A stretch of DNA of 64,000 bases from Ruegeria atlantica (GCF_013032005.1 NZ_WQBE01000003.1:124001-188000); one strand, 5' to 3'. Counted from the first letter of the stretch, positions 1 to 10,519 are shown. The notes: generated from the letters alone by a model not told the origin. Translations and numbers: made by a program.

Positions 1-727
1 CGGGCACGATATAAGGCCAATGCGGCTTGATGAAGCTCAGGTGACAACACCATGGGCCGTCCTGCGATTGCATAAAGTCTATTCCGCGACCCGTCAGATA
101 CGGGGTTTCGCTGTCTTCTTCGGCTATATTGGCGGGTTCGGGGGAATTCTTCAGGAACCAGCCCGACAGGACGTTGCCATCCGCATCCAGCCCCGAGTTG
201 GCAAAGTCGTGCCAGGGGTTGTCGCTCTCATATCCTTTGGCACTGAGGTATTTGTTGTATTCCCTGGCCCCGTCCGGATCGTAAAACCCGTCGGGCCCCT
301 CGGGACGCATCCCATCATCGCGTTCAAACACGTCAAAGCCGCATTCTGCCACGCGGGCACCGATCAGGCTGTCGGGTTCCAGCCCCAGCCGTGCCATGCC
401 TTCGGCATCCGCACGCATATGGGTTTTGCCGACCAGCCAGCACCCCATCCCGGCCTTGCGAAGATGATCGCCCATCGTCATCTCGCCCACTTTCAACGGG
501 ATGCCATTCCAGGACGCACCATGCGAATGCACATAGCGCCCGGTATAGGTCGACATGCGTGAACTACCGCAAATGGGGGACTGGATAAAAGCCCGGTCAA
601 ACCGCACACCCCGCGCGGCCAAACGATCAATGTTCGGAGTGTGCAGATGCGGATGGCCGTAGCAACTCAGATAATCCCAGCGCAGCTGGTCGAACATGAT
701 GAACAGAATGTTTTTGGCTTTGGCCAA
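1..727 (-). CDS. Sulfatase / alkaline phosphatase superfamily hydrolase (5' part only)
   Basis: Probable arylsulfatase or phosphodiester/phosphonate hydrolase. The gene runs off the left edge, so only the N-terminal 242 residues are visible. The N-terminus (NILFIMFDQLRWDYLSCYG) is typical of the family, with the metal-binding Asp in FDQ. The formylglycine motif reads CGSSRMSTYTGR with Cys53, so the enzyme probably needs a formylglycine-generating enzyme; Ser at the third motif position is less usual than Pro or Ala. Further along come VGKTHM and SFIKPHWPY, where sulfatases carry active-site Lys/His and metal ligands. I start at TTG 727 because GGAGGT lies six bases upstream and no ATG precedes the conserved core. 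Substrate cannot be assigned. It lies downstream of nqrM on the same strand. Confidence 0.85.
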   Translation of the reverse strand, partial: MAKAKNILFIMFDQLRWDYLSCYGHPHLHTPNIDRLAARGVRFDRAFIQSPICGSSRMSTYTGRYVHSHGASWNGIPLKVGEMTMGDHLRKAGMGCWLVGKTHMRADAEGMARLGLEPDSLIGARVAECGFDVFERDDGMRPEGPDGFYDPDGAREYNKYLSAKGYESDNPWHDFANSGLDADGNVLSGWFLKNSPEPANIAEEDSETPYLTGRGIDFMQSQDGPWCCHLSFIKPHWPYIVP

Positions 728-791
728 CGCGGCACCTCCCCGATAGTCAGGGACTTAGTTAGCCAATTCCCGGCCCGCAGCGAAGCGTAAT

Positions 792-1034
792 TTATGCTTC
801 GGCCTGCCGCTCCATCTGTTCCAGCATCTTCTTGGCGCGTTTGCACTGCAACTGATCACGCAGCGGGCTGTCAGGATCAATGTCTTTGTGGCAGACCACA
901 CATTTGTCCGCGCCGGAGATCGCGTTCAGGCCACCACAACTGCCTTTGATGGTTTTGCCCATCAGCATAACACCCAACGACATACCTACCATCACAAGGG
1001 CAAGCAGAATAAAGGCCAGAATAAAGGTGCTCAT
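792..1034 (-). CDS. nqrM: NqrM, Na+-NQR maturation factor
   Basis: Small 80-residue protein with one N-terminal membrane helix (about residues 4-26) followed by a cytosolic Cys cluster: GSCGGL (Cys33), KCVVC (Cys45, Cys48) and Cys64. This is the pattern of the DUF539/NqrM family, which is needed to assemble the Fe centre between NqrD and NqrE. It starts 15 bases after the apbE stop codon, with an AGGT-type ribosome site. Both accessory genes are on the same strand as the nqr operon but separated from nqrF by a small membrane gene and an opposite-strand CBS gene. Role assigned from family and context. Confidence 0.9.
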   Translation of the reverse strand: MSTFILAFILLALVMVGMSLGVMLMGKTIKGSCGGLNAISGADKCVVCHKDIDPDSPLRDQLQCKRAKKMLEQMERQAEA

Positions 1035-1049
1035 TGTGGTACCTACCAG

Positions 1050-2075
1050 TCAGTTGGTCTCAAGCGCGTCTTTGAACGCGGTGCTGTGTACCGTGATATA
1101 GGCATCTTCGCCACCCGTCACATCCCGCGAGATGAAATACACAGCAAGTTTATGTTCTTCGGCCAGCTCAAGGCCCTTTTTCTGCCCCAGCGCAAGCATT
1201 GCGGTTGCCCATGCATCCGCCATCATAGCGTTTTCAGCCAGAACAGTCACCGATGTTGTCCGATGCGTGATCGGGCGCCCGGTTGTTGGATCGATGATAT
1301 GCGAATACCGCACACCGTCTTGTTCAAAGAAATTCTTGTAATCGCCCGAGCTGGCCATGCCCAGATCGCTCACCGACACAATCAGCTGATAGGTCTGCGC
1401 TCCCGCTTGTGGTTTTTCGATACCGATGCGCCAGGCCTCGCCCTTGTCGTTCTGCCCCATGGTGACCAGATCGCCACCGATCTCGACCAGATAATCTTCA
1501 ATCCCGGCGTTGCGCAGGGTCTTGGCCACCGCGTCGATACCATAACCCTTGGCAATAGCGGACAGGTTGATCCCAACACCGGGTTCAGATTTGGTCAGCG
1601 TTCCCGCCTCGGCATCCAGAGTTAGCAAACGCCCCTGCCCCACGCCGTCGAGTGCTTTCAGAATTTCGACATCCGAAGGCACCGGGTCTTCCGGCTTGCG
1701 GGGCCCAAAGCCCCACAGTTCGATCAATGGTCCAAGGGTGACATCAAAGGTGCCGCCGGTTTTCTCATGCACATCATTCGCGGCGGCCATCACCTGTGCG
1801 AAATCTGCGGAAACCTGCACCGGTTCGGTGCTTGTCGCGGCGGAAAAGGTCGAGACCTCGGAATTTGGGTCCCAGTTGGACATCTTGGCGTTAACGTCTG
1901 CAAGAGTTTCTTCGACCGCCACAGCCAGCGCGTTTTCGTCCAGGTCCTGGCCAATTGCGGTGATGTTGAAGGTTGTTCCCATCGTTTCACCCGATAGGCG
2001 AACCACCTCTGGCTCTTTGTCGAACAGACAGCCGGACAGCAAAGTGACGAAGGCCAAAACTGGCACAAGACGCAT
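1050..2075 (-). CDS. apbE: ApbE, FAD:protein FMN transferase (lipoprotein)
   Basis: Predicted flavin transferase that attaches FMN covalently to threonines of NqrB and NqrC. The N-terminus has a lipoprotein signal (LAFVTLLSGC, lipobox Cys about 15), so it should sit in the periplasmic leaflet where the flavinylation sites are exposed. Family motifs present are SGETMGTTFNI near the N-terminus, LSAIAKGYGIDA, VEIGGDLVTMG in the middle, and MADAWATAMLALG near the C-terminus. About 341 residues is normal for ApbE. I start at ATG 2075, which has AGGAGA seven bases upstream; a longer in-frame start at 2108 would put extra residues before the signal peptide. Followed closely by nqrM. Confidence 0.93.
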   Translation of the reverse strand: MRLVPVLAFVTLLSGCLFDKEPEVVRLSGETMGTTFNITAIGQDLDENALAVAVEETLADVNAKMSNWDPNSEVSTFSAATSTEPVQVSADFAQVMAAANDVHEKTGGTFDVTLGPLIELWGFGPRKPEDPVPSDVEILKALDGVGQGRLLTLDAEAGTLTKSEPGVGINLSAIAKGYGIDAVAKTLRNAGIEDYLVEIGGDLVTMGQNDKGEAWRIGIEKPQAGAQTYQLIVSVSDLGMASSGDYKNFFEQDGVRYSHIIDPTTGRPITHRTTSVTVLAENAMMADAWATAMLALGQKKGLELAEEHKLAVYFISRDVTGGEDAYITVHSTAFKDALETN

Positions 2076-2141
2076 GGGGCGATCTCCTGGAAAATCAGTG
2101 TCCGGCATATGCCAGCCACCCCCGCCAGAGTCAAATCGACT

Positions 2142-2327
2142 TCACAGTTTCAGCGGCAAAAAGCCCAGTACCAAAAGGCCAATTCCCGCCGGCACACCAA
2201 ACAGCCAGGCCCGTTTCTGCCATCCCGGCGGCTGCTGTTTCCACGTCTTGCGGAAATTATGGCCGCACACGACCACCACAAAGAAAATCAAGGCAGCCAC
2301 CGGCGGGGTAAGATACAGGTCGTTCAA
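2142..2327 (-). CDS. Small two-helix membrane protein, unknown function
   Basis: Sixty-one residues with two hydrophobic segments (about 9-22 and 42-58) joined by a basic, Trp-rich loop (NFRKTWKQQPPGWQKR). The balance of hydrophobic and charged stretches looks like a real inner-membrane protein. The start would be TTG 2327; AAGGA upstream is about 11 bases away, so the start is uncertain. It lies 66 bases before apbE on the same strand and might be co-transcribed with it. I do not recognise the family. Confidence 0.55.
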   Translation of the reverse strand: MNDLYLTPPVAALIFFVVVVCGHNFRKTWKQQPPGWQKRAWLFGVPAGIGLLVLGFLPLKL

Positions 2328-2452
2328 AGGCTTAAGCGTCCTTTTTTTGATGGGGGTTTCTGCCGATCAGCGCAATTGCACCCTATACAGGTCGTTTAGC
2401 TGCGCTAAGGTAAAAGGGAAAGACTTTGCAAGAACCATGAAGGAGATTGCCC

Positions 2453-2977
2453 ATGGCCCCGACCTCTTACCAAGCCCCCAAGCGCGGTGACAAGGCTGAC
2501 AAGACCACGTACAGCCAATCGACGGAATCGAACTTGTCGCATGCGCAGACAACTGTGGCCAAGCTGATGGATGGTAAAGGGGATGCGGTGTTTTCGGTCC
2601 GCCCGAACGATACGATCCATTCGGTGGTCAATACGCTGAAGGAAAAGCGGATTGGGGCGGTGCTGGTGACCGACCAGAACGGCACATTGCAAGGCATCCT
2701 GTCCGAGCGCGACATCGTACGGCGCATGGCGGATACGCCCGGCCAGACGTTGCCTCAAGCGGTCGAGGATCTGATGACCCGCGAGGTCAAGACTTGTTCG
2801 CCGGACGATCTGCTGGATGATGTTCTTAAAACCATGACCGACGGTCGGTTCCGCCACATGCCAGTGCTTCGCGATGGCAACCTGTGCGGCGTGATCACCA
2901 TTGGCGATGTGGTGCATTTCCGCCTGAAAGAGCTGGAATACGAGGCGCTTCGCATGAAGCAGATGATCGTCGGCTAA
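2453..2977 (+). CDS. CBS-domain pair protein
   Basis: A 174-residue protein made almost entirely of two CBS motifs (roughly residues 30-90 and 100-155). Typical segments are TIHSVVNTLKEKRIGAVLV, GILSERDIVR and MTDGRFRHMPVL followed by GVITIGDVV. Stand-alone CBS pairs usually bind adenosyl ligands (AMP, ATP, SAM or NADH) and act as sensors; the partner here is unknown. ATG 2453 has AAGGAG seven bases upstream and is preferred over an in-frame TTG six bases earlier. The gene is inserted in the opposite orientation between nqrF and the apbE/nqrM accessory genes, sharing a bidirectional terminator with nqrF. A link with NADH sensing is speculation. Confidence 0.88.
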   Translation: MAPTSYQAPKRGDKADKTTYSQSTESNLSHAQTTVAKLMDGKGDAVFSVRPNDTIHSVVNTLKEKRIGAVLVTDQNGTLQGILSERDIVRRMADTPGQTLPQAVEDLMTREVKTCSPDDLLDDVLKTMTDGRFRHMPVLRDGNLCGVITIGDVVHFRLKELEYEALRMKQMIVG

Positions 2978-3020
2978 TGGCTTTGATCTAGAAGGCCAGC
3001 AACCTTGCGGCTTAAAAAAA

Positions 3021-3047
3021 ACCGGCGCTGAATGCGCCGGTTTTTCG
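3021..3047. terminator. Bidirectional rho-independent terminator between CBS gene and nqrF
   Basis: An 8-bp GC-rich stem (ACCGGCGC / GCGCCGGT) with a TGAAT loop has a T-run on its right and an A-run on its left. It can therefore end both the rightward CBS transcript and the leftward nqr transcript. It lies just beyond both stop codons. Confidence 0.9.
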
Positions 3048-3051
3048 TTTC

Positions 3052-4275
3052 CTACCCGCCGAAATCGTCGAGCATAATGTCTTCGCGGTCCACACCCAGA
3101 TCCAGCAGCATGTTGATGACCGACTGGTTCATGATTGGCGGGCCACACATGTAAAACTCACAATCTTCGGGCGCGGGGTGGTTTTTGAGGTATTCCTCGA
3201 ACAGCACATTGTGGATGAAGCCGGTATAGCCTTTCCAGTCATCCTCGGGCTGCGCATCGGACAGGGCCACGTGCCATTCGAAATTGTCGAACTCTTCGGC
3301 CAGCGTGTCGAAATCCTCGACAAAGAACATCTCTTTCTTGGACCGCGCACCGTACCAGAAACTGATCTTGCGGTTACGGTTCTCAAGACGCTTGAGTTGA
3401 TCAAAGATGTGGCTGCGCATCGGGGCCATACCGGCACCACCACCGATGAAAACCATTTCTTTTTCGGTCTCACGTGCGAAGAATTCGCCGAACGGACCCG
3501 AAATGGTGACTTTGTCGCCTGGTTTCAGATTGAAGATGTACGACGACATCTGACCCGCCGGAATACCTTCGGAACCCGGAGGCGGTGAAGCAACCCGAAC
3601 GTTCAGCATGATCATGCCTTTCTCATCCGGATAGTTGGCCATCGAGTAGGCGCGTTCGATCGGTTCATTTACCACAGATTCGTACTGCCACAGATTGAAG
3701 CGATCCCAATCCTCGCGGTATTCCTCTTCGACGTCGAAATCGGTGTATTTCAACTGGTGCGCGGGGGCTTCGATCTGGATGTAACCACCGGCCCGGAAAT
3801 TTACATCCTCACCCTCGGGCAGGTCCAGCGTCAGCGCCTTGATGAAGGTCGCCACGTTCTCGTTCGACCGAACGGTGCATTCCCATTTCTTGACGCCAAA
3901 GACCTCTTCGGGGACTTCGATATCCATGTCCTGTTTGACCGCAACCTGACAGGACAAACGATCGCCGCATGCGGCCTCACGCTTGGTGATGTGACTTTCT
4001 TCGGTCGGCAGGATCGACCCGCCACCCGAATGCACCTTGACCCGGCATTGCGCGCAGGTGCCGCCACCGCCGCAGGCTGATGGGACAAAGAGCTTCTCAG
4101 CCGCCAGCGTTTGCAGCAACTTGCCGCCTGCGGGCACCGAGATGGTTTTTTCGCCATTGATAGTGATGTTCACATCACCGGTGGATACAAGTCTGGAGCG
4201 TGCTGCCAGAATGATCGTTACCAGCGCGATAACGATCAGGGTAAAGAGGACGACGCCAAGGCTAAAAGTTTCCAT
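3052..4275 (-). CDS. nqrF: Na+-translocating NADH:ubiquinone reductase subunit F
   Basis: Entry point of electrons from NADH. It has 407 residues, the normal NqrF length. There is one N-terminal membrane helix (about 5-26), then a 2Fe-2S ferredoxin domain with [10 protein letters not shown] and a later LSCQV supplying the four Cys. A ferredoxin-reductase module follows, with FAD-binding RAYSMANYP and NAD-binding [11 protein letters not shown], and the C-terminus reads CGPPIMNQ...MLDDFGG. Last gene of the nqrA-F operon, ten bases after nqrE. The complex sits in the inner membrane and pumps Na+ while reducing ubiquinone. Confidence 0.98.
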   Translation of the reverse strand: METFSLGVVLFTLIVIALVTIILAARSRLVSTGDVNITINGEKTISVPAGGKLLQTLAAEKLFVPSACGGGGTCAQCRVKVHSGGGSILPTEESHITKREAACGDRLSCQVAVKQDMDIEVPEEVFGVKKWECTVRSNENVATFIKALTLDLPEGEDVNFRAGGYIQIEAPAHQLKYTDFDVEEEYREDWDRFNLWQYESVVNEPIERAYSMANYPDEKGMIMLNVRVASPPPGSEGIPAGQMSSYIFNLKPGDKVTISGPFGEFFARETEKEMVFIGGGAGMAPMRSHIFDQLKRLENRNRKISFWYGARSKKEMFFVEDFDTLAEEFDNFEWHVALSDAQPEDDWKGYTGFIHNVLFEEYLKNHPAPEDCEFYMCGPPIMNQSVINMLLDLGVDREDIMLDDFGG

Positions 4276-4285
4276 TCGTCCCTCC

Positions 4286-4893
4286 TTACAGTTTCACGCC
4301 CGAGAAGGACATAAAGGCCAGCGCCATCAGTCCTGCGGTGATGAAGGTGATCCCCAGACCCTGCAGGCCGTCAGGAATATCCGAATATTTCAGCTTTTCC
4401 CGAACCCCTGCCATCGCGGTGATCGCCAGCGCCCAGCCAAAGCCCGAAGACAGACCATAGGTCGCGGCTTCGGCAAAGTTATAATCGCGTTCCACCATGA
4501 ACAGCGAACCACCCAGAATTGCGCAGTTCACCGTGATCAGCGGCAGGAAGATCCCTAGCGCGTTGTAGAGCGGCGGAAAGTACTTATCCAGGATCATCTC
4601 TAGGATCTGCACCATCGCCGCGATCACACCGATATACGAGATAAGGCCAAGAAAGGTCAGGTCCACATCCGGGAACCCGGCCCAAGCCAGCGCGCCCGGT
4701 TTCAGCAGATAAGTCAGCAGCAGGTTGTTGGTGGGCACGGTGATCGCCTGAACCAGCATCACCGAAATGCCCAGACCCAGCGCGGTCGAAATCTTCTTGG
4801 AAACGGCGATGAAGGTACACATCCCCAGGAAGAAGCTTAGCGCAAGGTTTTCGACAAATATGGCCTTTACGGCCAGTGAAATCAGACCTTCCA

Positions 4894-4894
<1 letters not shown>
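4286..4894 (-). CDS. nqrE: Na+-NQR subunit E
   Basis: Membrane subunit of 202 residues with six predicted helices. It contains conserved Cys in [14 protein letters not shown] and in [13 protein letters not shown], which in this family help hold the intramembrane Fe centre shared with NqrD. The start codon overlaps the nqrD stop (TAATG), indicating translational coupling. Confidence 0.97.
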
Positions 4895-5546
<652 letters not shown>

Positions 5547-5547
<1 letters not shown>

Positions 5548-6374
5548 CAAATCTCTCCTGCTTGCAGTTTGGCCAGGAACGGAGCGAAGCCCGCATCACC
5601 CATCCAGAATTTCACCAGGTTATCGACACCAACCGAAGTCAGTGTGGCACCGGCCAGCGCGTCGACGTAAAAGTCGGGGCCAGCTGCTGGTTGCGATTTC
5701 GCAACGGTAATCTGCAGATCACCCGCGTCATCACGCAGCTTCTTGCCGCTCCACAACGCTTTCCAGCGGGGGTTGTCCACCTCGGCCCCAAGGCCCGGCG
5801 TTTCACCATGCTGATAGAATTGCAGGCCGTAGATATCGTTGCCGTTGTTTTCCAGCGCGATAAAACCATAGAGCGTGGACCACAGACCATAGCCGTGCAG
5901 CGGCAGGATCACCTTATCCAGATCACCCGCATTATCTCGCAGCAGGTAAATCACACGATACTTAGCTTTGCGGCCGATCCCGGCCGGGTCGTCGTCCAGC
6001 GCAACGCTCAACTCAGGATCACTTGCGGCTGCGATGTCGTCAAAGGTGGCCGGATCAAACTGGTCATCGACGAATTCGCCAGTGGACAGTTCCACAACAT
6101 GCGGCTCAAACGCGGCGAAGGCTTCGGTCACGTCGGCGCCGGGTTCATAAACACCCGCGACCTGCAGGACATTGATCTGCTTGTCCTTCAGCTTGTTCGC
6201 TTCTTGCACGGGGCGCAGACTTACAGCAGCCGAGGACACGACCATCGAGGCGACAAGGCAGACAGCGACGGCGATAAAGATCGTCTTGCCGACCGAATCC
6301 GGCGAGGCTGCCAGGAACTTGGCAATCGCCCCCTTGGGTGCCTCGTTATTGTCTGGGGATTGCGTATCAGACAT
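5547..6374 (-). CDS. nqrC: Na+-NQR subunit C (covalent FMN carrier)
   Basis: 275 residues with a single N-terminal membrane anchor (about 33-52) and a large periplasmic FMN-binding domain. The flavinylation site is LAGATLTS near the C-terminus, whose first Thr should receive FMN from the ApbE encoded downstream. The motif begins with Ala instead of the usual Ser (SGAT) but keeps GAT-x-TS. It overlaps nqrB by eight bases at its start and nqrD by one base at its end. Confidence 0.96.
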
Positions 6375-7575
6375 GGCGACGCGCCCTCCGTTTGATGTTG
6401 GCCTGAACGACGAAATAGTCGATCAGCGGTGCAAAGACGTTGCCGAACAGAATGGCCAGCATCATGCCTTCGGGGAAAGCCGGGTTAATCACACGGATCA
6501 TCACAACCATGACACCGATCAGCGCGCCATAGATGTAGCGGCCCAGATTGGTGTGGCTGGCCGAAACCGGTTCGGTGACCATGAAGGCCAGACCAAAGGC
6601 ATAGCCACCAACGACCAGGTGCCAGTACCACGGCATTGCAAACATCGGGTTAGTGTCCGAACCGATCAGGTTCAGCAGCAGGGAAAAGACGATCATGCCC
6701 CCCAGACAGCCAACGATCAGGCGGAAGTTCGCAATACGTGTCACCAACAGGAAACCCAGGCCAATCAGACAGGCCAATGTGGAAGTTTCGCCAAAGCTGC
6801 CCTGCATGAAGCCCATGAAGGCATTCCACCAGGTCAGACCCTCAGCCGCCAGTGCCTGATAGCCTTCGGACGCCGAAACCGACAGCGCCGTTGCACCGGA
6901 AAATCCGTCAACCGGGGTCCAGACTGTATCGCCCGACATATTCGCCGGATAGGCAAAATACAGGAAAGCACGCCCGACCAGAGCGGGGTTAAGAAAGTTC
7001 TTACCGGTACCGCCAAACACCTCTTTGCCGATAACCACACCGAAGATGATGCCCAATGCCACCTGCCACAGCGGGGCGGATGCGGGCATGATCAGCGTGT
7101 AAAGCATTGAGGTTACGAGGAAACCTTCATTGACCTCGTGCCCACGCACGGTGGCGAAGATCACCTCGAAAATACCGCCCGCAACCAGTGTGACAATGTA
7201 GATCGGCAGGAAATACATCAATCCGTGCATCACGTTGGCGAAGATGCTGGACGGGTCCAGCGAAATGCCAAATGCCTGCAGGATGGCGATACGCCAGCCA
7301 GTTGCTGCATCCGGGCCAAGGGCTGCAATTGCACTGTTGGCTTGATAGCCAGTATTCCACATCCCCCACAGGATACAGGGGATCGTCGCGATCACGACAT
7401 AAGTCATGATCCGCTTCATATCTATGTAGGACCGCGCGTGCGGTGCGACGGTGGTAACGGTTTTCGGAGTGTAGATAAAGCTTTCTACCATCTCGTAGAT
7501 GGGGAAATACTTCTCGTACTTGCCGCCTTTGGTAAAGTTCGGCTCGATCCGATCGAAGAAGCTGCGCAAACCCAT
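6367..7575 (-). CDS. nqrB: Na+-NQR subunit B (covalent FMN, riboflavin-binding membrane subunit)
   Basis: Polytopic membrane protein of 402 residues, the expected length. The FMN attachment motif is DGFSGATALS in the middle of the protein. Long hydrophobic helices alternate with conserved loops such as NPALVGRAFLYFAYP and YAFGLAFMVTEPVSASHT. It follows nqrA by five bases. Known from the family to carry FMN on the Thr of SGAT and to contribute to the Na+ path and quinone site. Confidence 0.98.
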   Translation of the reverse strand: MGLRSFFDRIEPNFTKGGKYEKYFPIYEMVESFIYTPKTVTTVAPHARSYIDMKRIMTYVVIATIPCILWGMWNTGYQANSAIAALGPDAATGWRIAILQAFGISLDPSSIFANVMHGLMYFLPIYIVTLVAGGIFEVIFATVRGHEVNEGFLVTSMLYTLIMPASAPLWQVALGIIFGVVIGKEVFGGTGKNFLNPALVGRAFLYFAYPANMSGDTVWTPVDGFSGATALSVSASEGYQALAAEGLTWWNAFMGFMQGSFGETSTLACLIGLGFLLVTRIANFRLIVGCLGGMIVFSLLLNLIGSDTNPMFAMPWYWHLVVGGYAFGLAFMVTEPVSASHTNLGRYIYGALIGVMVVMIRVINPAFPEGMMLAILFGNVFAPLIDYFVVQANIKRRARRHV

Positions 7576-7580
7576 TTGGA

Positions 7581-8924
7581 TCAGCCCTCCTTTTCAATCT
7601 TGGTCAGGCAGTCGCGCAGCGCCAGCCCGTATTCATATTTTGCCGGACAGGCAAAGCCGACAAGGCCCAGATCCTCTTCGTCCAACTCCATCGCACCCAA
7701 CGCTTGGGCGCTGTCAGTATCCATCACTAGCAGCGCGCGCAGCAGTTGTGTTGGCAGATAATCCTGCGGCATCAGCCGCTCAAACACACCGGTCGGCACC
7801 ATCGCGCGGCGACCGCCGTTCAGGTTGCTGGTGAACTTATAAAGTTTGTGCGAAAATGCCGAGCCCAGCACCGGTTGAACTGAGTATTTCGACGGCATCG
7901 GACGAATCCAGCCCATCGGAATTTGGTCGTGATCTTCGCGGATGATGCTGATCTGACGCGCGAAACGTCCCAGATATGCGGTTGGTCCTTCAGCCTGAGT
8001 ACCCGACAGGATCGACCCCGAAATGATGCGCGGAGTGCCATCCACGTCGATCTCGTCGTTGGTCAAATCGTCGGTCGAAGCACCCATGACGGTGCGGATC
8101 AGACGCGGTTGACGCGCGCCCGGGCCGCTGAGTGCGATCACGATGTTCGGATCCAGATGACCGGACTGCATCAAGCGACCAATGGCGATCACGTCCTGAT
8201 AACCGATGGTCCAGACCTGCTTGTCCCCCGCCAGGGGTTCAAGGAAATGAATATGCGTCCCGGCCAATCCGGCGGGATGCGGGCCCGAGAAAGCCGCAGC
8301 TTCGACCCCCGGCACTTCCGCGCCCGGAATGGCGTCGCCTTCCTTGTGGCACAGATAGGTCTTGCCTTCGGTCAGCTTGGTTATTGCGGCCAAACCGGCT
8401 GCAAAGGCCTCACCGGCATCGGCAATGATTACGGCCGCGTCTGCCGCCAACGGTTCACTGTCCATGGCGGTGACGAAAATCGCGGCCGGAGTGGTACCCG
8501 GCATCGGCAATTTCGAATAGGGCCGGGTACGGAAGGCGGTCCAAAGACCGGCCGCGCACAGCTTTTCCGTCACGCCTTCGGCACTGTCCGCATTGCCCAC
8601 ACCCGAGAAATCAATCCCTGTATCGTTCGGGTCCGAAACCTCGATCACGACGCTTTGCAATACACGGCGCGCACCGCGATTGATTGCCACGATCTTACCA
8701 CTCAGCGGGGCGACCATCATCGCCTCGGGCGCATCCTTGTGGCAGAACAACGGCGTACCGCGCTGAACCGCGTCACCTTCCTGCACCAGCATGCGCGGTT
8801 TCAGGCCCAGGTAATCCCCGCCCAACACCCCAACGGATTTAAATTCAGGTCCCGGCTGGATGGTTTGATCCGGCGCGCCTTGCACCGGCAGCTCCAACCC
8901 TTTTTTCAGTTTGAAAGTTTGCAT
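7581..8924 (-). CDS. nqrA: Na+-NQR subunit A
   Basis: First gene of the nqr operon, encoding the cytosolic subunit involved in ubiquinone binding. It has 447 residues, matching the usual 446-448. It begins KLKKGLELPVQGAPDQ and contains GLKPRMLVQEGDAVQRG, VVIEV, GTHIHFLEP and the C-terminal YEYGLALRDCLTKIEKEG. I choose ATG 8924; an in-frame TTG at 8942 would add six residues before the conserved start. The 288 bases between this start and the divergent methyltransferase gene must hold both promoters, but I see no clear -35/-10 pair to annotate. Confidence 0.97.
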   Translation of the reverse strand: MQTFKLKKGLELPVQGAPDQTIQPGPEFKSVGVLGGDYLGLKPRMLVQEGDAVQRGTPLFCHKDAPEAMMVAPLSGKIVAINRGARRVLQSVVIEVSDPNDTGIDFSGVGNADSAEGVTEKLCAAGLWTAFRTRPYSKLPMPGTTPAAIFVTAMDSEPLAADAAVIIADAGEAFAAGLAAITKLTEGKTYLCHKEGDAIPGAEVPGVEAAAFSGPHPAGLAGTHIHFLEPLAGDKQVWTIGYQDVIAIGRLMQSGHLDPNIVIALSGPGARQPRLIRTVMGASTDDLTNDEIDVDGTPRIISGSILSGTQAEGPTAYLGRFARQISIIREDHDQIPMGWIRPMPSKYSVQPVLGSAFSHKLYKFTSNLNGGRRAMVPTGVFERLMPQDYLPTQLLRALLVMDTDSAQALGAMELDEEDLGLVGFACPAKYEYGLALRDCLTKIEKEG

Positions 8925-9212
8925 GTTGCTACTGTCTTCCAAGCCTCTTTATCTGCGCCGGTTAGACCAACACTTTAACAGTGTCGGACAATAACGCAGG
9001 ATTTTTTAACAGTCGTCGCAAAAGCGTCGAAATGCGTCCAAATTCCGCGGGCGTAACTCCGATTTGGGCTCCTTTACGCGGGGATGATGCTAAAAGCAAA
9101 CCCGTTGCCGCCAAAATCACACAATGATTTTCACTTTCCTTTGAAATGTTTCCATTTTAGCGCCCAAAAATTGCTGGTCGCGCCCAGTGCCCTTCCAGTG
9201 TAAGCACGCCCA

Positions 9213-10328
9213 ATGGAACAGACGCGCGAATTTGAGATTTTTCTGGTGGCCACCCCCGGGCTTGAGGCGCCTTTGCAGGCCGAAGCCGTCGAAAAGGGAT
9301 TCGCAGATGCCAAAATTGTACCCGGCGGGATAAGCTGCCATGGCGGTTGGCCCGAGGTTTGGCGAGCAAACCTGTGTCTGCGCGGCGCCAACAAAGTACT
9401 GGTCCGGATGGGCACATTTCCGGCAGTACATTTGGCGCAGCTCGACAAGCGGGCGCGCAAGTTCCCCTGGTCCGATTTTCTGCGCACCGACATCCCGGTC
9501 AAGGTTGAGGCGACAAGCCGGAAGTCCCGCATCTATCATGCCGGGGCCGCCCGCCAAAGGGTCGAGCGGGCGATCTCCGAAACGCTGGGTGCGCCCATTT
9601 CATCCGACGCCGGGCTCCGCGTGTTGCTGCGCATCGAAAAAGACATTTGCACCTTCTCGGTCGACACCTCAGGTGAACCCTTGCACAAACGTGGCCACAA
9701 ACCGGCGGTGGCAAAAGCCCCGATGCGCGAAACCATGGCTGCAATGTTTCTGCGAGAATGTGGTTTTGATGGATCTGAGCCTGTTTTGGACCCAATGTGT
9801 GGCTCAGGCACGTTCGTCATAGAAGCAGCCGAGATCGCAGCCGGGCTGAATCCAGGCCGATCCCGCCGTTTTGCCTTCGAAGACCTGCACGGATTCGATT
9901 CGCGCGCTTGGGCCGAACTGCGCAAAGACGGACCGTCGGTAAACTTGGACACTGTCTTTTACGGCTCGGACCGGAATGCCGGGGCCGCCGAGGCCGCCGC
10001 CACCAATGCCGATCGAGCTGGGGTTGCCGCACACACCCGGTTTCAGTGCCGGTCGGTCAGTGACATCAAGCCGCCACCGGGCTCCACGGGTCTGGTCATC
10101 GTCAACCCGCCCTATGGTGCAAGAATCGGGGACGAGAAACGCCTGCGCTCTCTGTACGGCAGCCTGGGCAAGGTTCTGATGTCGCGGTTCAGCGGCTGGC
10201 GGGTGGGTATCGTGACCAGCAATCAATCACTAGCCCGGGCCACGCGCTTGCCTTTGCTCCCTGCCGGGCCAGTCGTCGATCACGGTGGCACGAAAATCCG
10301 GCTGTACCGCACAGATCCCCTACCCTAA
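9213..10328 (+). CDS. THUMP-domain class I RNA methyltransferase (RlmL N-terminal/YcbY-like)
   Basis: 371 residues: an N-terminal ferredoxin-like and THUMP region (about 1-160, starting EIFLVATPGLEAPLQAEAV) and a C-terminal Rossmann methyltransferase. The SAM-binding motif is VLDPMCGSGTFVIEAAEIA, and the catalytic NPPY motif reads VIVNPPYGARIG, typical of N2-guanine RNA methylation. Family members methylate 23S rRNA (G2445 in E. coli RlmL), so rRNA is the likely substrate. It lacks the second methyltransferase domain of gammaproteobacterial RlmKL. ATG 9213 has no strong ribosome site upstream. Confidence 0.92.
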   Translation: MEQTREFEIFLVATPGLEAPLQAEAVEKGFADAKIVPGGISCHGGWPEVWRANLCLRGANKVLVRMGTFPAVHLAQLDKRARKFPWSDFLRTDIPVKVEATSRKSRIYHAGAARQRVERAISETLGAPISSDAGLRVLLRIEKDICTFSVDTSGEPLHKRGHKPAVAKAPMRETMAAMFLRECGFDGSEPVLDPMCGSGTFVIEAAEIAAGLNPGRSRRFAFEDLHGFDSRAWAELRKDGPSVNLDTVFYGSDRNAGAAEAAATNADRAGVAAHTRFQCRSVSDIKPPPGSTGLVIVNPPYGARIGDEKRLRSLYGSLGKVLMSRFSGWRVGIVTSNQSLARATRLPLLPAGPVVDHGGTKIRLYRTDPLP

Positions 10329-10442
10329 TTGCTAATGCAGCGGTGGCGCAAAGGACAGTTTCTGCTGGGCACGAAATCCTGCATTTGGTCCCATAATCCC
10401 CTTGCACATCCGATTCCTCGGGTATAGATCACCCGCCACGGT

Positions 10443-10519
10443 CGGAGTGTAGCTCAGCCTGGTAGAGCACTGTCTTCGGGAGGCAGGGGTCGGAGGTTCG
10501 AATCCTCTCACTCCGACCA
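10443..10519 (+). tRNA. tRNA-Pro(CGG)
   Basis: A 77-nt cloverleaf: acceptor CGGAGTG / CACTCCG, D-arm around AGCCTGGTA, anticodon stem CTGTC / GGCAG with loop TTCGGGA (anticodon CGG), T-arm GGAGG-TTCGAAT-CCTCT, and encoded ACCA 3' end. The gene is intact. Its 3' part is duplicated 14.5 kb downstream, marking it as the attachment site of the island. Confidence 0.97.

Noticed and set aside
888..1625. Long plus-strand frames opposite apbE and nqrM, and similar frames opposite nqrA (7923-8978)
   Set aside because: They overlap well-supported genes on the other strand and their products show no family features.
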